DNA from: Rhizobiaceae bacterium
Lineage (GTDB): Bacteria; Pseudomonadota; Alphaproteobacteria; Rhizobiales; Rhizobiaceae
Direction: 5' to 3'
Assembly (NCBI GenBank): GCA_028865845.1
Contig: JAGWJK010000287.1
Coordinates: forward strand, 1 to 6,190
DNA: 6,190 bases
Positions 1 through 6,190 of this stretch are shown here, in pieces; within the stretch, counting starts at the first letter, position 1, and each line of letters begins with the position of its first letter. A program made the translations under genes and the position numbers. The notes beneath the pieces are model-generated. The model did not search any database, was not told the DNA's origin, and saw only the letters and a program-made list of their open reading frames with translations.

Positions 1-898
1 AAGAGATGCCGCGTGTCCCGAGCGCTTCCAGCAATTCACCCGGTTCGCCCGAATTGCATTGCAGCACCTCGACGCCGGCCACATCGAGCGCATCGCGACG
101 CGCGAGGAACACCTTGTCGGTGTTTTCGTCGAAGGACGGCGGTTCGCCGGCAACGGCGATCACTGGCACCTGCCGTGCCGTTTTCACCAGTTTGCTGTCG
201 AGCGGCAGCCACAATTCATCGTCGACGACGATGCGCACAGGCGAGCGGCTCTCCAGCCCTGGAAGACGGCAGGTGAGTTCGGGATCATCGGCGATTGCCG
301 TACCGATGCCGACGAGGATGGCATCGCTTTCGGCACGCAGGACCTGGACCTGAGCGCGGGCAATATCGCCGGTGATGCGCACCTGTCCCTCGCCGAGTCT
401 GCCGATTTTGCCGTCCGCAGAAATGGCAAGCTTGAGAGTCACATAGGGCCGGTTTCTCGTCTGGCGCATGAGATAGCCGGCAAGCGAGCGCCTGCCCTCT
501 TCCTCGAGAATGCCGGCATCGACCTCTATCCCGGCATCCCTGAGCAGCGCGATGCCGCGGCCGGAAACCCGCTGATCGGGATCGGTGACGCTGATGACGA
601 CGCGGCCGACGCCATAGGCGATCAACGCTTCGGCGCAGGGCGGTGTCTTGCCGTAGTGGGAACAGGGTTCCAGCGTCACATAGGCGGTCGCCCCCCTCGC
701 CGGCTCGCCGGCTTCGGCAAGCGCCTGTGTCTCGGCATGCGGCCTGCCGCCAAGCGCGGTGACCCCGCGACCGATCACGGCGCCATCCTTGACGATCAGG
801 CAGCCGACGGACGGGTTGGTGGCGGTGAGGCCCAGATGCTGGCGCGACACGCGGATCGCCGCGGCCATGAAACGTTCGTCCTCAGGCCGGCGCGCCAT
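1..898 (-). CDS. ribD: RibD, bifunctional riboflavin deaminase/reductase (C-terminus beyond left edge)
   Basis: RibD carries out two successive cytosolic steps of riboflavin synthesis: deamination of the pyrimidine made from GTP, then NADPH-dependent reduction of its ribosyl side chain. The N-terminal deaminase domain (about residues 6-145) shows NPSVGC at 28-33, HAE at 54-56 and PCSHYGKTPPC at 78-88. This gives the zinc ligands H54, C79 and C88 and the proton-shuttle E56. The reductase domain starts near residue 150 with RPYVTLKLAIS and DGKIG (162-166). Only 299 codons are present; the usual length is about 360-400, so the gene is cut by the window edge and is not degraded. The chosen ATG lies 2 bases after the nrdR stop without a strong Shine-Dalgarno, which suggests translational coupling. 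An internal ATG at codon 11 with GAGGA upstream is a weaker alternative, because the PEDERFMAAAI stretch before and across it looks family-like. Function is very likely; only the start is uncertain. Confidence 0.96.
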   Translation of the reverse strand, partial: MARRPEDERFMAAAIRVSRQHLGLTATNPSVGCLIVKDGAVIGRGVTALGGRPHAETQALAEAGEPARGATAYVTLEPCSHYGKTPPCAEALIAYGVGRVVISVTDPDQRVSGRGIALLRDAGIEVDAGILEEEGRRSLAGYLMRQTRNRPYVTLKLAISADGKIGRLGEGQVRITGDIARAQVQVLRAESDAILVGIGTAIADDPELTCRLPGLESRSPVRIVVDDELWLPLDSKLVKTARQVPVIAVAGEPPSFDENTDKVFLARRDALDVAGVEVLQCNSGEPGELLEALGTRGIS

Positions 899-900
899 GG

Positions 901-1377
901 TCAAGGATCCAGCGGATCGCGGGCGATCTTGGCGTTGATCTCGGTGATCACCTTCTCGAAATCCTCCGCGTGCGAGAAATCGCGATAGACCGAAGCGTAG
1001 CGCACGAAGGCGACGTCATCGAGGCTCTTCAGCGCTTCGAGCACCTGCAGACCGATCTGCTCGGAGCTGATCTCGGTTTCGCCGGAGCTTTCGAGGCGAC
1101 GGACGATGCCGGAAACGGCCCGCTCGATCCGGTCGCGATCGACCGGACGCTTGCGCAACGCGATCTCGAAGGAGCGTACCAGCTTGTCGCGGTCGAAGGG
1201 AACCTTGCGGCCGGTTTTCTTGATGACCATCAGCTCGCGCAGTTGCACGCGCTCGAAAGTCGTGAAACGGCCGCCGCAATCCGGACAGATGCGACGCCGG
1301 CGGATGGAGGTATTATCCTCCGCCGGGCGCGAATCCTTGACCTGGGTATCTTCTGAGCCGCAGTAAGGGCAGCGCAT
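901..1377 (-). CDS. nrdR: NrdR, transcriptional repressor of ribonucleotide reductase genes
   Basis: NrdR senses the ATP/dATP balance and represses ribonucleotide reductase genes by binding paired NrdR boxes at their promoters. This 158-residue protein has the family's usual length and layout. The N-terminal zinc ribbon has CPYC at 3-6 and CPDC at 31-34 (ligands C3, C6, C31, C34), with the conserved SRPAED and [18 protein letters not shown] stretches. An ATP-cone domain follows from about residue 49 to 139 ([16 protein letters not shown], then [11 protein letters not shown]). The gene begins 9 bases after glyA stops. Its Shine-Dalgarno GAGGAG overlaps the glyA TGA, so ribosomes finishing glyA can restart here. 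The glyA-nrdR-ribD order is common in alphaproteobacteria; it probably reflects shared growth-linked expression rather than a joint pathway. I see no NrdR box in the window, so its targets lie elsewhere. Confidence 0.98.
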   Translation of the reverse strand: MRCPYCGSEDTQVKDSRPAEDNTSIRRRRICPDCGGRFTTFERVQLRELMVIKKTGRKVPFDRDKLVRSFEIALRKRPVDRDRIERAVSGIVRRLESSGETEISSEQIGLQVLEALKSLDDVAFVRYASVYRDFSHAEDFEKVITEINAKIARDPLDP

Positions 1378-1382
1378 GCGCT

Positions 1383-1386
1383 CTCC

Positions 1387-1388
<2 letters not shown>
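1383..1388 (-). promoter_or_regulatory. nrdR ribosome binding site overlapping the glyA stop
   Basis: On the minus strand the sequence reads TGAGGAGAGCGCATG. GAGGAG is 5 bases from the nrdR ATG and shares its first two bases with the glyA TGA. Such a site is expected to couple nrdR translation to glyA termination. The overlap is directly visible; the coupling is inferred. Confidence 0.8.
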
Positions 1389-2685
<1,297 letters not shown>

Positions 2686-2693
2686 CGTGGGAG

Positions 2694-2698
2694 CTCCT
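2694..2698 (-). promoter_or_regulatory. glyA Shine-Dalgarno that fixes the start codon
   Basis: AGGAG on the minus strand lies 8 bases before the ATG at 2685. No comparable site precedes the in-frame ATG at 2769, so this site decides for a 432-residue rather than a 460-residue product. Confidence 0.85.
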
Positions 2699-2720
2699 GA
2701 ACGGGCCGGAACGGCAATGG

Positions 2721-2754
2721 TGACGGTATTAGCGTCAGGGTCGACGGAGAGCAA
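2721..2754 (-). promoter_or_regulatory. Possible glyA promoter with an inverted repeat over the -10
   Basis: In the 116-base gap between the upstream terminator and glyA, the minus strand shows TTGCTC (2754-2749), a 17-base spacer and TAATAC (2731-2726). This is a moderate match to a sigma-70 type promoter; each hexamer matches the consensus at only three positions. An inverted repeat TGACG-N7-CGTCA (2721-2737) is centred on the -10 and could be an operator. The predicted start near 2719 would leave a leader of about 34 bases that contains the AGGAG site. A second, weaker pair (TTGCCC 2780-2775, TATTGC 2756-2751, spacer 18) also exists. The need for a promoter is well supported; its exact position is a guess. 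Confidence 0.35.
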
Positions 2755-2801
2755 TACGATCAGCGACATTTGTTGGGCAAACTACGATGACCCACTCCGG
2801 C

Positions 2802-2831
2802 AAAAGAAAAAGCCGCACCTGATGATGCGGC
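2802..2831 (-). terminator. Intrinsic terminator of the L,D-transpeptidase gene
   Basis: On the minus strand, 28 bases after the transpeptidase stop codon, GCCGCA (2831-2826) pairs perfectly with TGCGGC (2817-2812) around an 8-base loop. It is followed by the U-rich tract TTTTTCTTTT (2811-2802). This is the classic Rho-independent layout. It should stop transcription before the glyA leader and make the two minus-strand units independent. Confidence 0.88.
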
Positions 2832-2859
2832 CTTTCGAAATTTCGTGGCAAAAGCGCGA

Positions 2860-4176
2860 TTATTGAACCGGCTGTTCCATGCCCTGCGTCGTATCCAGCG
2901 CCAGCTCGGAATTGCCGTCGAGGTTATAGATATCGTCGCGGAACTGGACGATGCCGTCGGAGGCGCCCCAGGCCGAGATGTAGACGAAATAGACCGGAAC
3001 TTCCGACGCCAGCGTGATCGGAGTGTTGACACGCGGGGAGATGACCTGCTCGATATGCTGACGCGGCCAACCGGGAGTTTCGCTGAGCAGCCAGGTCGCC
3101 AAGTCGCGCACGTTCTGAACGCGCACGCAACCGGAGCTGTCGAAACGCATCAGCTTGTTGAACAAGCCCTGCTCCGGCGTGTCGTGCATATATTCGTTGT
3201 TGGGGTTGTGGAAGTTGATCTTCGTCGAGGCCATGGCGTTCAGCTTGCCCGGGTCCTGGCGGAACATCAGGTCCGGGGCCTTGTCCGAATTCCAGTCGAT
3301 CGTCTCGGGTGCGACTTCATTGCCCTTGCCGTCGAGAAGGCGGATGTTGCTCTTCGTCAGATAGGTCGGATCCTTCCGCATCAGCGGCATGATGTCCTTG
3401 ATGATGATCGAGCGCGGCGCCGTCCAATACGGATTGAGGATGACCTCGTAGATCTTCGAATTGATGATGTGCGTCGGGCGCGATTCACGGCCGACGATCG
3501 CCTCATGGCGCAGCGCCACCTTACCATCCTCGACGGCTTCGACACGGGTGGCCGGGATATTGACCATGACGTGACGGCGGCCGAGGTCGGACGGGAACGT
3601 CTGCAGGCGAACGAGGTTGGTGTTGAGCTGCTGCAGGCGGACGTTGGCGGGAACGTTCATAGCCTTGAGCGTGAACTCGCCGATAACGCCATCGGGCGGC
3701 AGTCCGTGACGAGCCTGGAAGCGCTTGACGGCGCCATCGACATAGGAATCGAAGGCCTGCGACATGCCCGCTTCCTTCGGCAGGTCGCCCGTGATTACCA
3801 GGTGCTGGCGAAGCGCTTGCACAGCGGGTGCGTTCACGCCGATCTGCAGAGCCTGGTCACCCGTGCCTGAAGTCACCTGCGGCCAGCCGCCGTTGGCAGC
3901 AATAGTCTGGTACTGGGCGATCGCCTGCTGGATGTTCGGTACGGAGTCGGGGCCGAGGATCGGCGTGTTCGAAACGACGGCGGCAGCGGTACGAGCCGCG
4001 GCCTTCGCGTCGAACTGATCGTCCCAATTGCCGCGGGAGCGCGCGTTGATCAGGGCGTCGAGCGGCGTTTGATCCTGCGCGAGCGCAGGAGCCGCCAGAG
4101 CAGCAGCACCAAGAGTTGCAGCAGACCGCAGGAAGGAGCGGCGCGAGAAAGCTTCAATTCCGTTTTTCTTCGACAT
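2860..4176 (-). CDS. Tat-exported YcbB-like L,D-transpeptidase (YkuD domain)
   Basis: L,D-transpeptidases join diaminopimelate residues of neighbouring stem peptides (3-3 cross-links) or attach proteins to peptidoglycan in the periplasm. The 438-residue product begins with a Tat signal: SRRSFLR at 11-17, an Ala-rich hydrophobic stretch, and likely cleavage after APALA (about residue 33). A peptidoglycan-binding helical module lies near 118-174 (FDSYVDGAVKRFQARHGLPPDG). The catalytic domain spans about 200-385: VNIPATRVEAVEDGKV, then VILNPYWTAPRSIIIKDI, as in the YcbB/LdtD group. H331 precedes the active-site motif SSGCVRVQN (347-355), with catalytic C350 and R352. An in-frame ATG 10 codons upstream (4206) has no good Shine-Dalgarno; the chosen ATG has TAGGA very close before it, so the start is not fully settled. 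The gene is monocistronic, closed by the terminator at 2802-2831. Rhizobiales rely heavily on this enzyme class for polar growth; this copy's own role cannot be read from sequence. Confidence 0.95.
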   Translation of the reverse strand: MSKKNGIEAFSRRSFLRSAATLGAAALAAPALAQDQTPLDALINARSRGNWDDQFDAKAAARTAAAVVSNTPILGPDSVPNIQQAIAQYQTIAANGGWPQVTSGTGDQALQIGVNAPAVQALRQHLVITGDLPKEAGMSQAFDSYVDGAVKRFQARHGLPPDGVIGEFTLKAMNVPANVRLQQLNTNLVRLQTFPSDLGRRHVMVNIPATRVEAVEDGKVALRHEAIVGRESRPTHIINSKIYEVILNPYWTAPRSIIIKDIMPLMRKDPTYLTKSNIRLLDGKGNEVAPETIDWNSDKAPDLMFRQDPGKLNAMASTKINFHNPNNEYMHDTPEQGLFNKLMRFDSSGCVRVQNVRDLATWLLSETPGWPRQHIEQVISPRVNTPITLASEVPVYFVYISAWGASDGIVQFRDDIYNLDGNSELALDTTQGMEQPVQ

Positions 4177-4568
4177 ATTCCTACCGTTTAACGCTGCCGT
4201 AATCATCCCACGCAGCCAAGAGAGAAAGCAGCAAGTACCGCGACTAACGCCAAGTAACTCTGCTCAGTACCAATCTGTTGCCTTAAAGCACCACAAAAAC
4301 TTCGCTTCGGTTCATCACAATAACGCGAGCCGAAAGCGCTTTGGCATGAAGATCAAACTGGAAAGCAATGCTTGCCGGTTTCTTCCGCTGTCACAGCAAT
4401 ATGGCCAATTCGTGTCACCCGGCATGGTACTTGCATCAGTCCAAGAAAGCCGGAAAGCCGCCATTTGCCTTGTTGCTAAACTACCACGATATCCCTGCGG
4501 TTAATAGCGCCTTGAGATCAATCGTCAATGGCGCAAACGACGCAGATGCAGCATGGAAAGCAAGGTCG

Positions 4569-4746
4569 CCGCTCGAAGTGGCAAAAAGCCCACAGACGCG
4601 TGCGATACGGCGGCAACGGGCACGGGCCGCGCGCAGGGAATGCGCCCGGCCCATGGACTGGAAAGTCCGGTCGAAATACCGAATGCCAGCAGCGCCCTAT
4701 TCACGAAGTTCGGCGCTGATGTAGCTCACCCTTTTCTTCAGGGTGA
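4569..4746. ncRNA. Candidate structured RNA or palindromic element (hairpin cluster)
   Basis: At least five stems lie one after another. (1) GCCGC/GTGGC around 4568-4582 with one G-T pair. (2) 4624-4652: GGGCCG and GCGCA pair with TGCGC and CGGCCC around a GGGAA loop, giving 11 pairs and one C-C mismatch. (3) GGACT-GGAA-AGTCC at 4655-4668, closed by a GNRA-type tetraloop. (4) CAGCGCC (4690-4696) with GGCGCTG (4712-4718). (5) TCACCCT (4726-4732) with AGGGTGA (4740-4746). GC content rises sharply at 4600-4656 compared with its flanks. The GGAAAGTCCGG string recalls a conserved piece of RNase P RNA, but the rest of that RNA is missing. It is not a tRNA, SRP RNA or tmRNA that I recognise. No terminator U-tract is seen on either strand, so strand and transcription are unknown. 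A rhizobial palindromic intergenic repeat is the main alternative. Confidence 0.3.
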
Positions 4747-4873
4747 ACTCCTCGCCTTCATGGGTGCATTTAATCTCATCATCCGATAAAGCAACGCCCT
4801 ATATCAAGGTGAAACGGCTTCGCACCAGCACTCCTCAACATGACCGGCTTTTCCAAAAAGGTCGCGCCTGAAA

Positions 4874-4902
4874 TTGCGGCGCCCATCTTGCCTTCATATA
4901 AA
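4874..4902 (+). promoter_or_regulatory. Candidate promoter for the secreted-protein gene
   Basis: TTGCGG (4874-4879) and TATAAA (4897-4902) are separated by 17 bases. The -10 matches the sigma-70 consensus in five of six positions and the -35 only in its TTG. Transcription would start near 4909, leaving a leader of about 38 bases before the GTG at 4947. The stretch around the -10 is A+T-rich compared with its surroundings. This is pattern matching only. Confidence 0.45.
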
Positions 4903-4946
4903 CCAAACTTTACGTTGCATTTTATTTGAATAATTTGGGGGTCGCT

Positions 4947-5519
4947 GTGCGTTCTGCATTAATCGTAACTGCTGCACTTTTCGTTCCGACATCTGCCGCG
5001 ATGGCTCAGACTGCCGAACAAACCGTTCTCTACATGCTTCATGGCGTCGAAGATACTCGCATCGCAATTCCGGAAGCGAGCGGCCAATCCGGGTATTATT
5101 ATCAACCACTGACGGATGGAAGAACTGGCGTAAATGTGGTCCGGCCCAACGCTGGAGTTGATCAGCCGTTCGTCGGATATGAGTATAAGCAGCAAGATGG
5201 ATGTATCATTTCGATGACGCTTTCATCCGTTCCGCCAAACACGAATCAGCCGATGACTGCCTTGGCCCGCTTAACTCTTGACTGGTCCAAAGTCTCGGCT
5301 GTGACGTTATCCGCTCCGTCTGGGCCGATCCATCCCACATCTGCTCAGGGCCTGAAGGTCACCGACTGCCAAGAATTGAGTGATATCGCTAAAGGCCAGT
5401 GTGGTCATTTGAAAGCAGGGGATTTATCTCAAATTTGGATGAACGTCGGAACACAAGAACGCGTATCCAAAGCCTTTGCCTATTTCCAGCAAACGTACTG
5501 CAAAGGCAGTGCGTTCTAA
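4947..5519 (+). CDS. Secreted protein of unknown function
   Basis: I do not recognise a named family. The 190-residue product starts with a Sec signal peptide: MRSALIV, a hydrophobic core, and a likely cleavage after SAAMA (residue 20). The mature part begins QTAEQTVLYMLHGVEDTRI and contains four cysteines (C86, C141, C152, C185), an even number that fits disulfides in the periplasm or outside the cell. It ends in FAYFQQTYCKGSAF. There is no lipobox or later membrane segment. From memory, small exported rhizobial proteins share the early TVLYML-G-ED stretch and the late CKG-AF end; I could not check this. I chose GTG at 4947 because GGGGG lies 5 bases before it and it gives a compact signal peptide. 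TTG codons at 4926 and 4935 also fit the frame but lack a ribosome binding site. Base composition is more A+T-rich than in glyA or ribD, as expected for an accessory gene. The stop overlaps the end of a reverse-strand remnant. Confidence 0.8.
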   Translation: MRSALIVTAALFVPTSAAMAQTAEQTVLYMLHGVEDTRIAIPEASGQSGYYYQPLTDGRTGVNVVRPNAGVDQPFVGYEYKQQDGCIISMTLSSVPPNTNQPMTALARLTLDWSKVSAVTLSAPSGPIHPTSAQGLKVTDCQELSDIAKGQCGHLKAGDLSQIWMNVGTQERVSKAFAYFQQTYCKGSAF

Positions 5520-5802
5520 CCCAATAACTCCAGCGTCCGCGCCAGCAACTCCGCTTCCGTACCATACCCCGCCTCGAAGGTTTTCTGGCCCTTGTGAACA
5601 GCGTGGCCGTATCAACGACCTTGACGTACCTAACTTCGTTGAGAACCCTGTCAGTACCCTTGCAACATACTGGCGGAACCGTGATGTGCCCTTGTTGCAG
5701 AGCACCTGAAATGAAGTCGACGTGTACGTCAGTGAATAACGCTCTGGCCCGACAATGCGCATAGCCGCCTCCGATTGATTCTACGCGCAGCATAGATACC
5801 AT
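5516..5802 (-). pseudogene. Probable frameshifted gene remnant, family unknown
   Basis: The minus-strand end of this stretch (5611-5516) encodes GHAVHKGQKTFEAGYGTEA followed by ELLARTLELLG and a TAG stop. It reads like a genuine protein C-terminus, with regular codon use, but a stop codon lies directly upstream in its frame (TGA at 5614-5612). The neighbouring frame, open from an ATG at 5802, reads protein-like up to LNEVRYVKVVDT at about 5609. Adding one base between GATAC and GGCCAC joins the two into a single frame of about 95 codons, as a one-base deletion in an old gene would. The third frame has an ATG at 5762 behind GGAGG and stays open to 5424, so the 5' half could be read differently. 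I cannot name the family. The TAG overlaps the end of the plus-strand secreted-protein gene by 3 bases. A chance open frame remains possible for the 5' half. Confidence 0.35.
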
Positions 5803-5822
5803 CCCCGCAACTCACGGGGGAT
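5801..5822 (+). promoter_or_regulatory. Hairpin that can mask the ribosome binding site of the Rap1a-like gene
   Basis: CCCCG (5803-5807) pairs with CGGGG (5815-5819) around a 7-base loop. The stem can be extended by two A-T pairs (5801-5802 with 5821-5822) across one bulged G. The right arm is the Shine-Dalgarno GGGGGA (5816-5821), 6 bases before the ATG at 5828. Folding would hide it and lower translation. The pairing is directly visible; a regulatory role is inferred. Confidence 0.45.
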
Positions 5823-5827
5823 ATTTC

Positions 5828-6190
5828 ATGCGCATGATTCTTGCTTCGCTTTGCCTTCTTTATGCCACCGCACCGGCGGTAGCCGGTAGTGGGCATTTTT
5901 ACTCCGGCAACAACCTCCAAGAATTATGCGCCGCCAAATCTCCCAGCGTCAGGGCGTTTATTGCGGGTTGGCTCGATAAGCAGTCGGATGATGCTGATTC
6001 CGTCGCAGTCTTTCGCTCATCATACCCGAGCAGCAATCAATTGCGGAAGCTCAATGCTCTCGTTGCTGGGAATACCTGCTTGCCCTCACAGGTCACTCTA
6101 GGGCAGACCCAGGATGTCCTTTGCCAGTATCTAGACCGCAACCCCGCGCAGCGGGCTGAACCAGCATCGACTCTTGTAGGCTTCGCTTTT
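5828..6190 (+). CDS. Rap1a/Tai-family secreted protein (C-terminus beyond right edge)
   Basis: The 121 visible residues start with a Sec signal peptide (MRMILASLCLLYATAPAVA, cleavage after about residue 19). The pattern of the Rap1a/Tai family follows: SGNNLQELC (27-34), AFIAGWLD (43-50) in place of the usual GYI-GV-D stretch, CLPSQVTLGQ (84-93), then VLCQYLDRNPAQRAEPAST, which matches the family's typical YL--HP--R---A block. Known members such as Serratia Rap1a bind and block type VI secretion peptidoglycan amidases in the periplasm. Many rhizobial relatives occur without an effector, and their role is unknown. Visible mature cysteines are C34, C84 and C99. The Cys that usually stands just before the GYI stretch is absent (V41 or R42 there), so the disulfide pattern may differ. 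The gene has GGGGGA 6 bases before its ATG and points the same way as the secreted protein upstream. No amidase effector is in view, so immunity is a hypothesis. Confidence 0.75.
   Translation, partial: MRMILASLCLLYATAPAVAGSGHFYSGNNLQELCAAKSPSVRAFIAGWLDKQSDDADSVAVFRSSYPSSNQLRKLNALVAGNTCLPSQVTLGQTQDVLCQYLDRNPAQRAEPASTLVGFAF

Larger units (their letters stand above)
4177..4946. other. Gene-free divergent intergenic region
   Basis: These 770 bases separate the leftward transpeptidase gene from the rightward secreted-protein gene. Open frames exist on both strands, but none combines a start, a ribosome binding site and protein-like composition. The left part (4177-4350) must hold the transpeptidase promoter, yet I find no convincing -35/-10 pair. 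It contains an inverted repeat, CGCTTCGG (4303-4310) with CCGAAAGCG (4330-4338), and the perfect palindrome AAAGCGCTTT (4333-4342). The middle (4569-4746) is rich in hairpins and is listed separately. The right end holds a GCGCC/GGCGC inverted repeat (4864-4868, 4878-4882) and a plus-strand promoter candidate. For this length, the absence of a gene is unusual beside such a compact operon. Confidence 0.7.

Noticed and set aside
59..988. Long plus-strand open frame of 309 codons opposite ribD
   Set aside because: It is a mirror frame caused by GC-rich codon positions of ribD, whose catalytic motifs are unmistakable on the other strand.
2686..2769. In-frame 28-codon N-terminal extension of GlyA
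   Set aside because: There is no ribosome binding site before the upstream ATG, AGGAG lies before the inner ATG, the extension does not resemble the family, and it would cover the promoter region.
2845..3870. Plus-strand open frame of 341 codons opposite the transpeptidase gene
   Set aside because: It is a shadow of the catalytic-domain gene on the minus strand; its composition (rich in Asp, Arg, Val, His) is typical of reverse-strand reading.
4655..4670. Possible RNase P RNA because of GGAAAGTCCGG
   Set aside because: The string is explained by a simple hairpin, and none of the other conserved parts of RNase P RNA are found nearby.
4368..4789. Plus-strand open frames across the hairpin region
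   Set aside because: Their translations are low in regular protein character, have no good ribosome binding site, and run through strong hairpins.
4864..4882. GCGCC/GGCGC hairpin as a terminator
   Set aside because: No T-rich tract follows on either strand, and it overlaps the candidate -35 element.
5389..5802. Intact 137-codon minus-strand gene
   Set aside because: Its second half becomes Arg/Trp-rich and runs antisense into the secreted-protein gene, while the protein-like reading shifts to another frame at 5609.

Overview
The window looks like chromosomal DNA of an alphaproteobacterium in the Rhizobiales, most likely a Rhizobiaceae member (Rhizobium/Agrobacterium/Sinorhizobium type). The grounds are the protein sequences of the housekeeping genes, their order glyA-nrdR-ribD, the GC-rich coding style and a Tat-exported YcbB-like L,D-transpeptidase beside glyA. 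This is judged by eye; no search was run.

Positions 1-2800 (minus strand) hold a compact housekeeping operon read from right to left: glyA (serine hydroxymethyltransferase), nrdR (ribonucleotide reductase repressor) and the first 299 codons of ribD (riboflavin deaminase/reductase, running off the left edge). The genes are 9 and 2 bases apart. The nrdR Shine-Dalgarno overlaps the glyA stop codon, so translation is probably coupled. A possible glyA promoter lies in the 116-base leader, with a small inverted repeat over its -10 element.

Positions 2802-4176 (minus strand) hold a separate unit: a Tat-signal L,D-transpeptidase that should form 3-3 cross-links in periplasmic peptidoglycan. It ends at a clear intrinsic terminator (2802-2831), which insulates it from glyA.

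Positions 4177-4946 have no convincing gene. Within them, 4569-4746 carries a dense run of strong hairpins that may belong to a structured RNA or a palindromic repeat element. A good plus-strand promoter candidate follows at 4874-4902.

Positions 4947-6190 look like accessory sequence, with visibly more A+T and less regular codon use. There is a secreted protein of unknown function with four cysteines (4947-5519, plus), a probable frameshifted gene remnant on the minus strand (5516-5802), and the start of a secreted Rap1a/Tai-family protein (5828 to the right edge, plus). The family includes immunity proteins against type VI secretion peptidoglycan amidases. Its ribosome binding site can be folded into a hairpin. 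No effector gene is visible, so an immunity role here is only a hypothesis.
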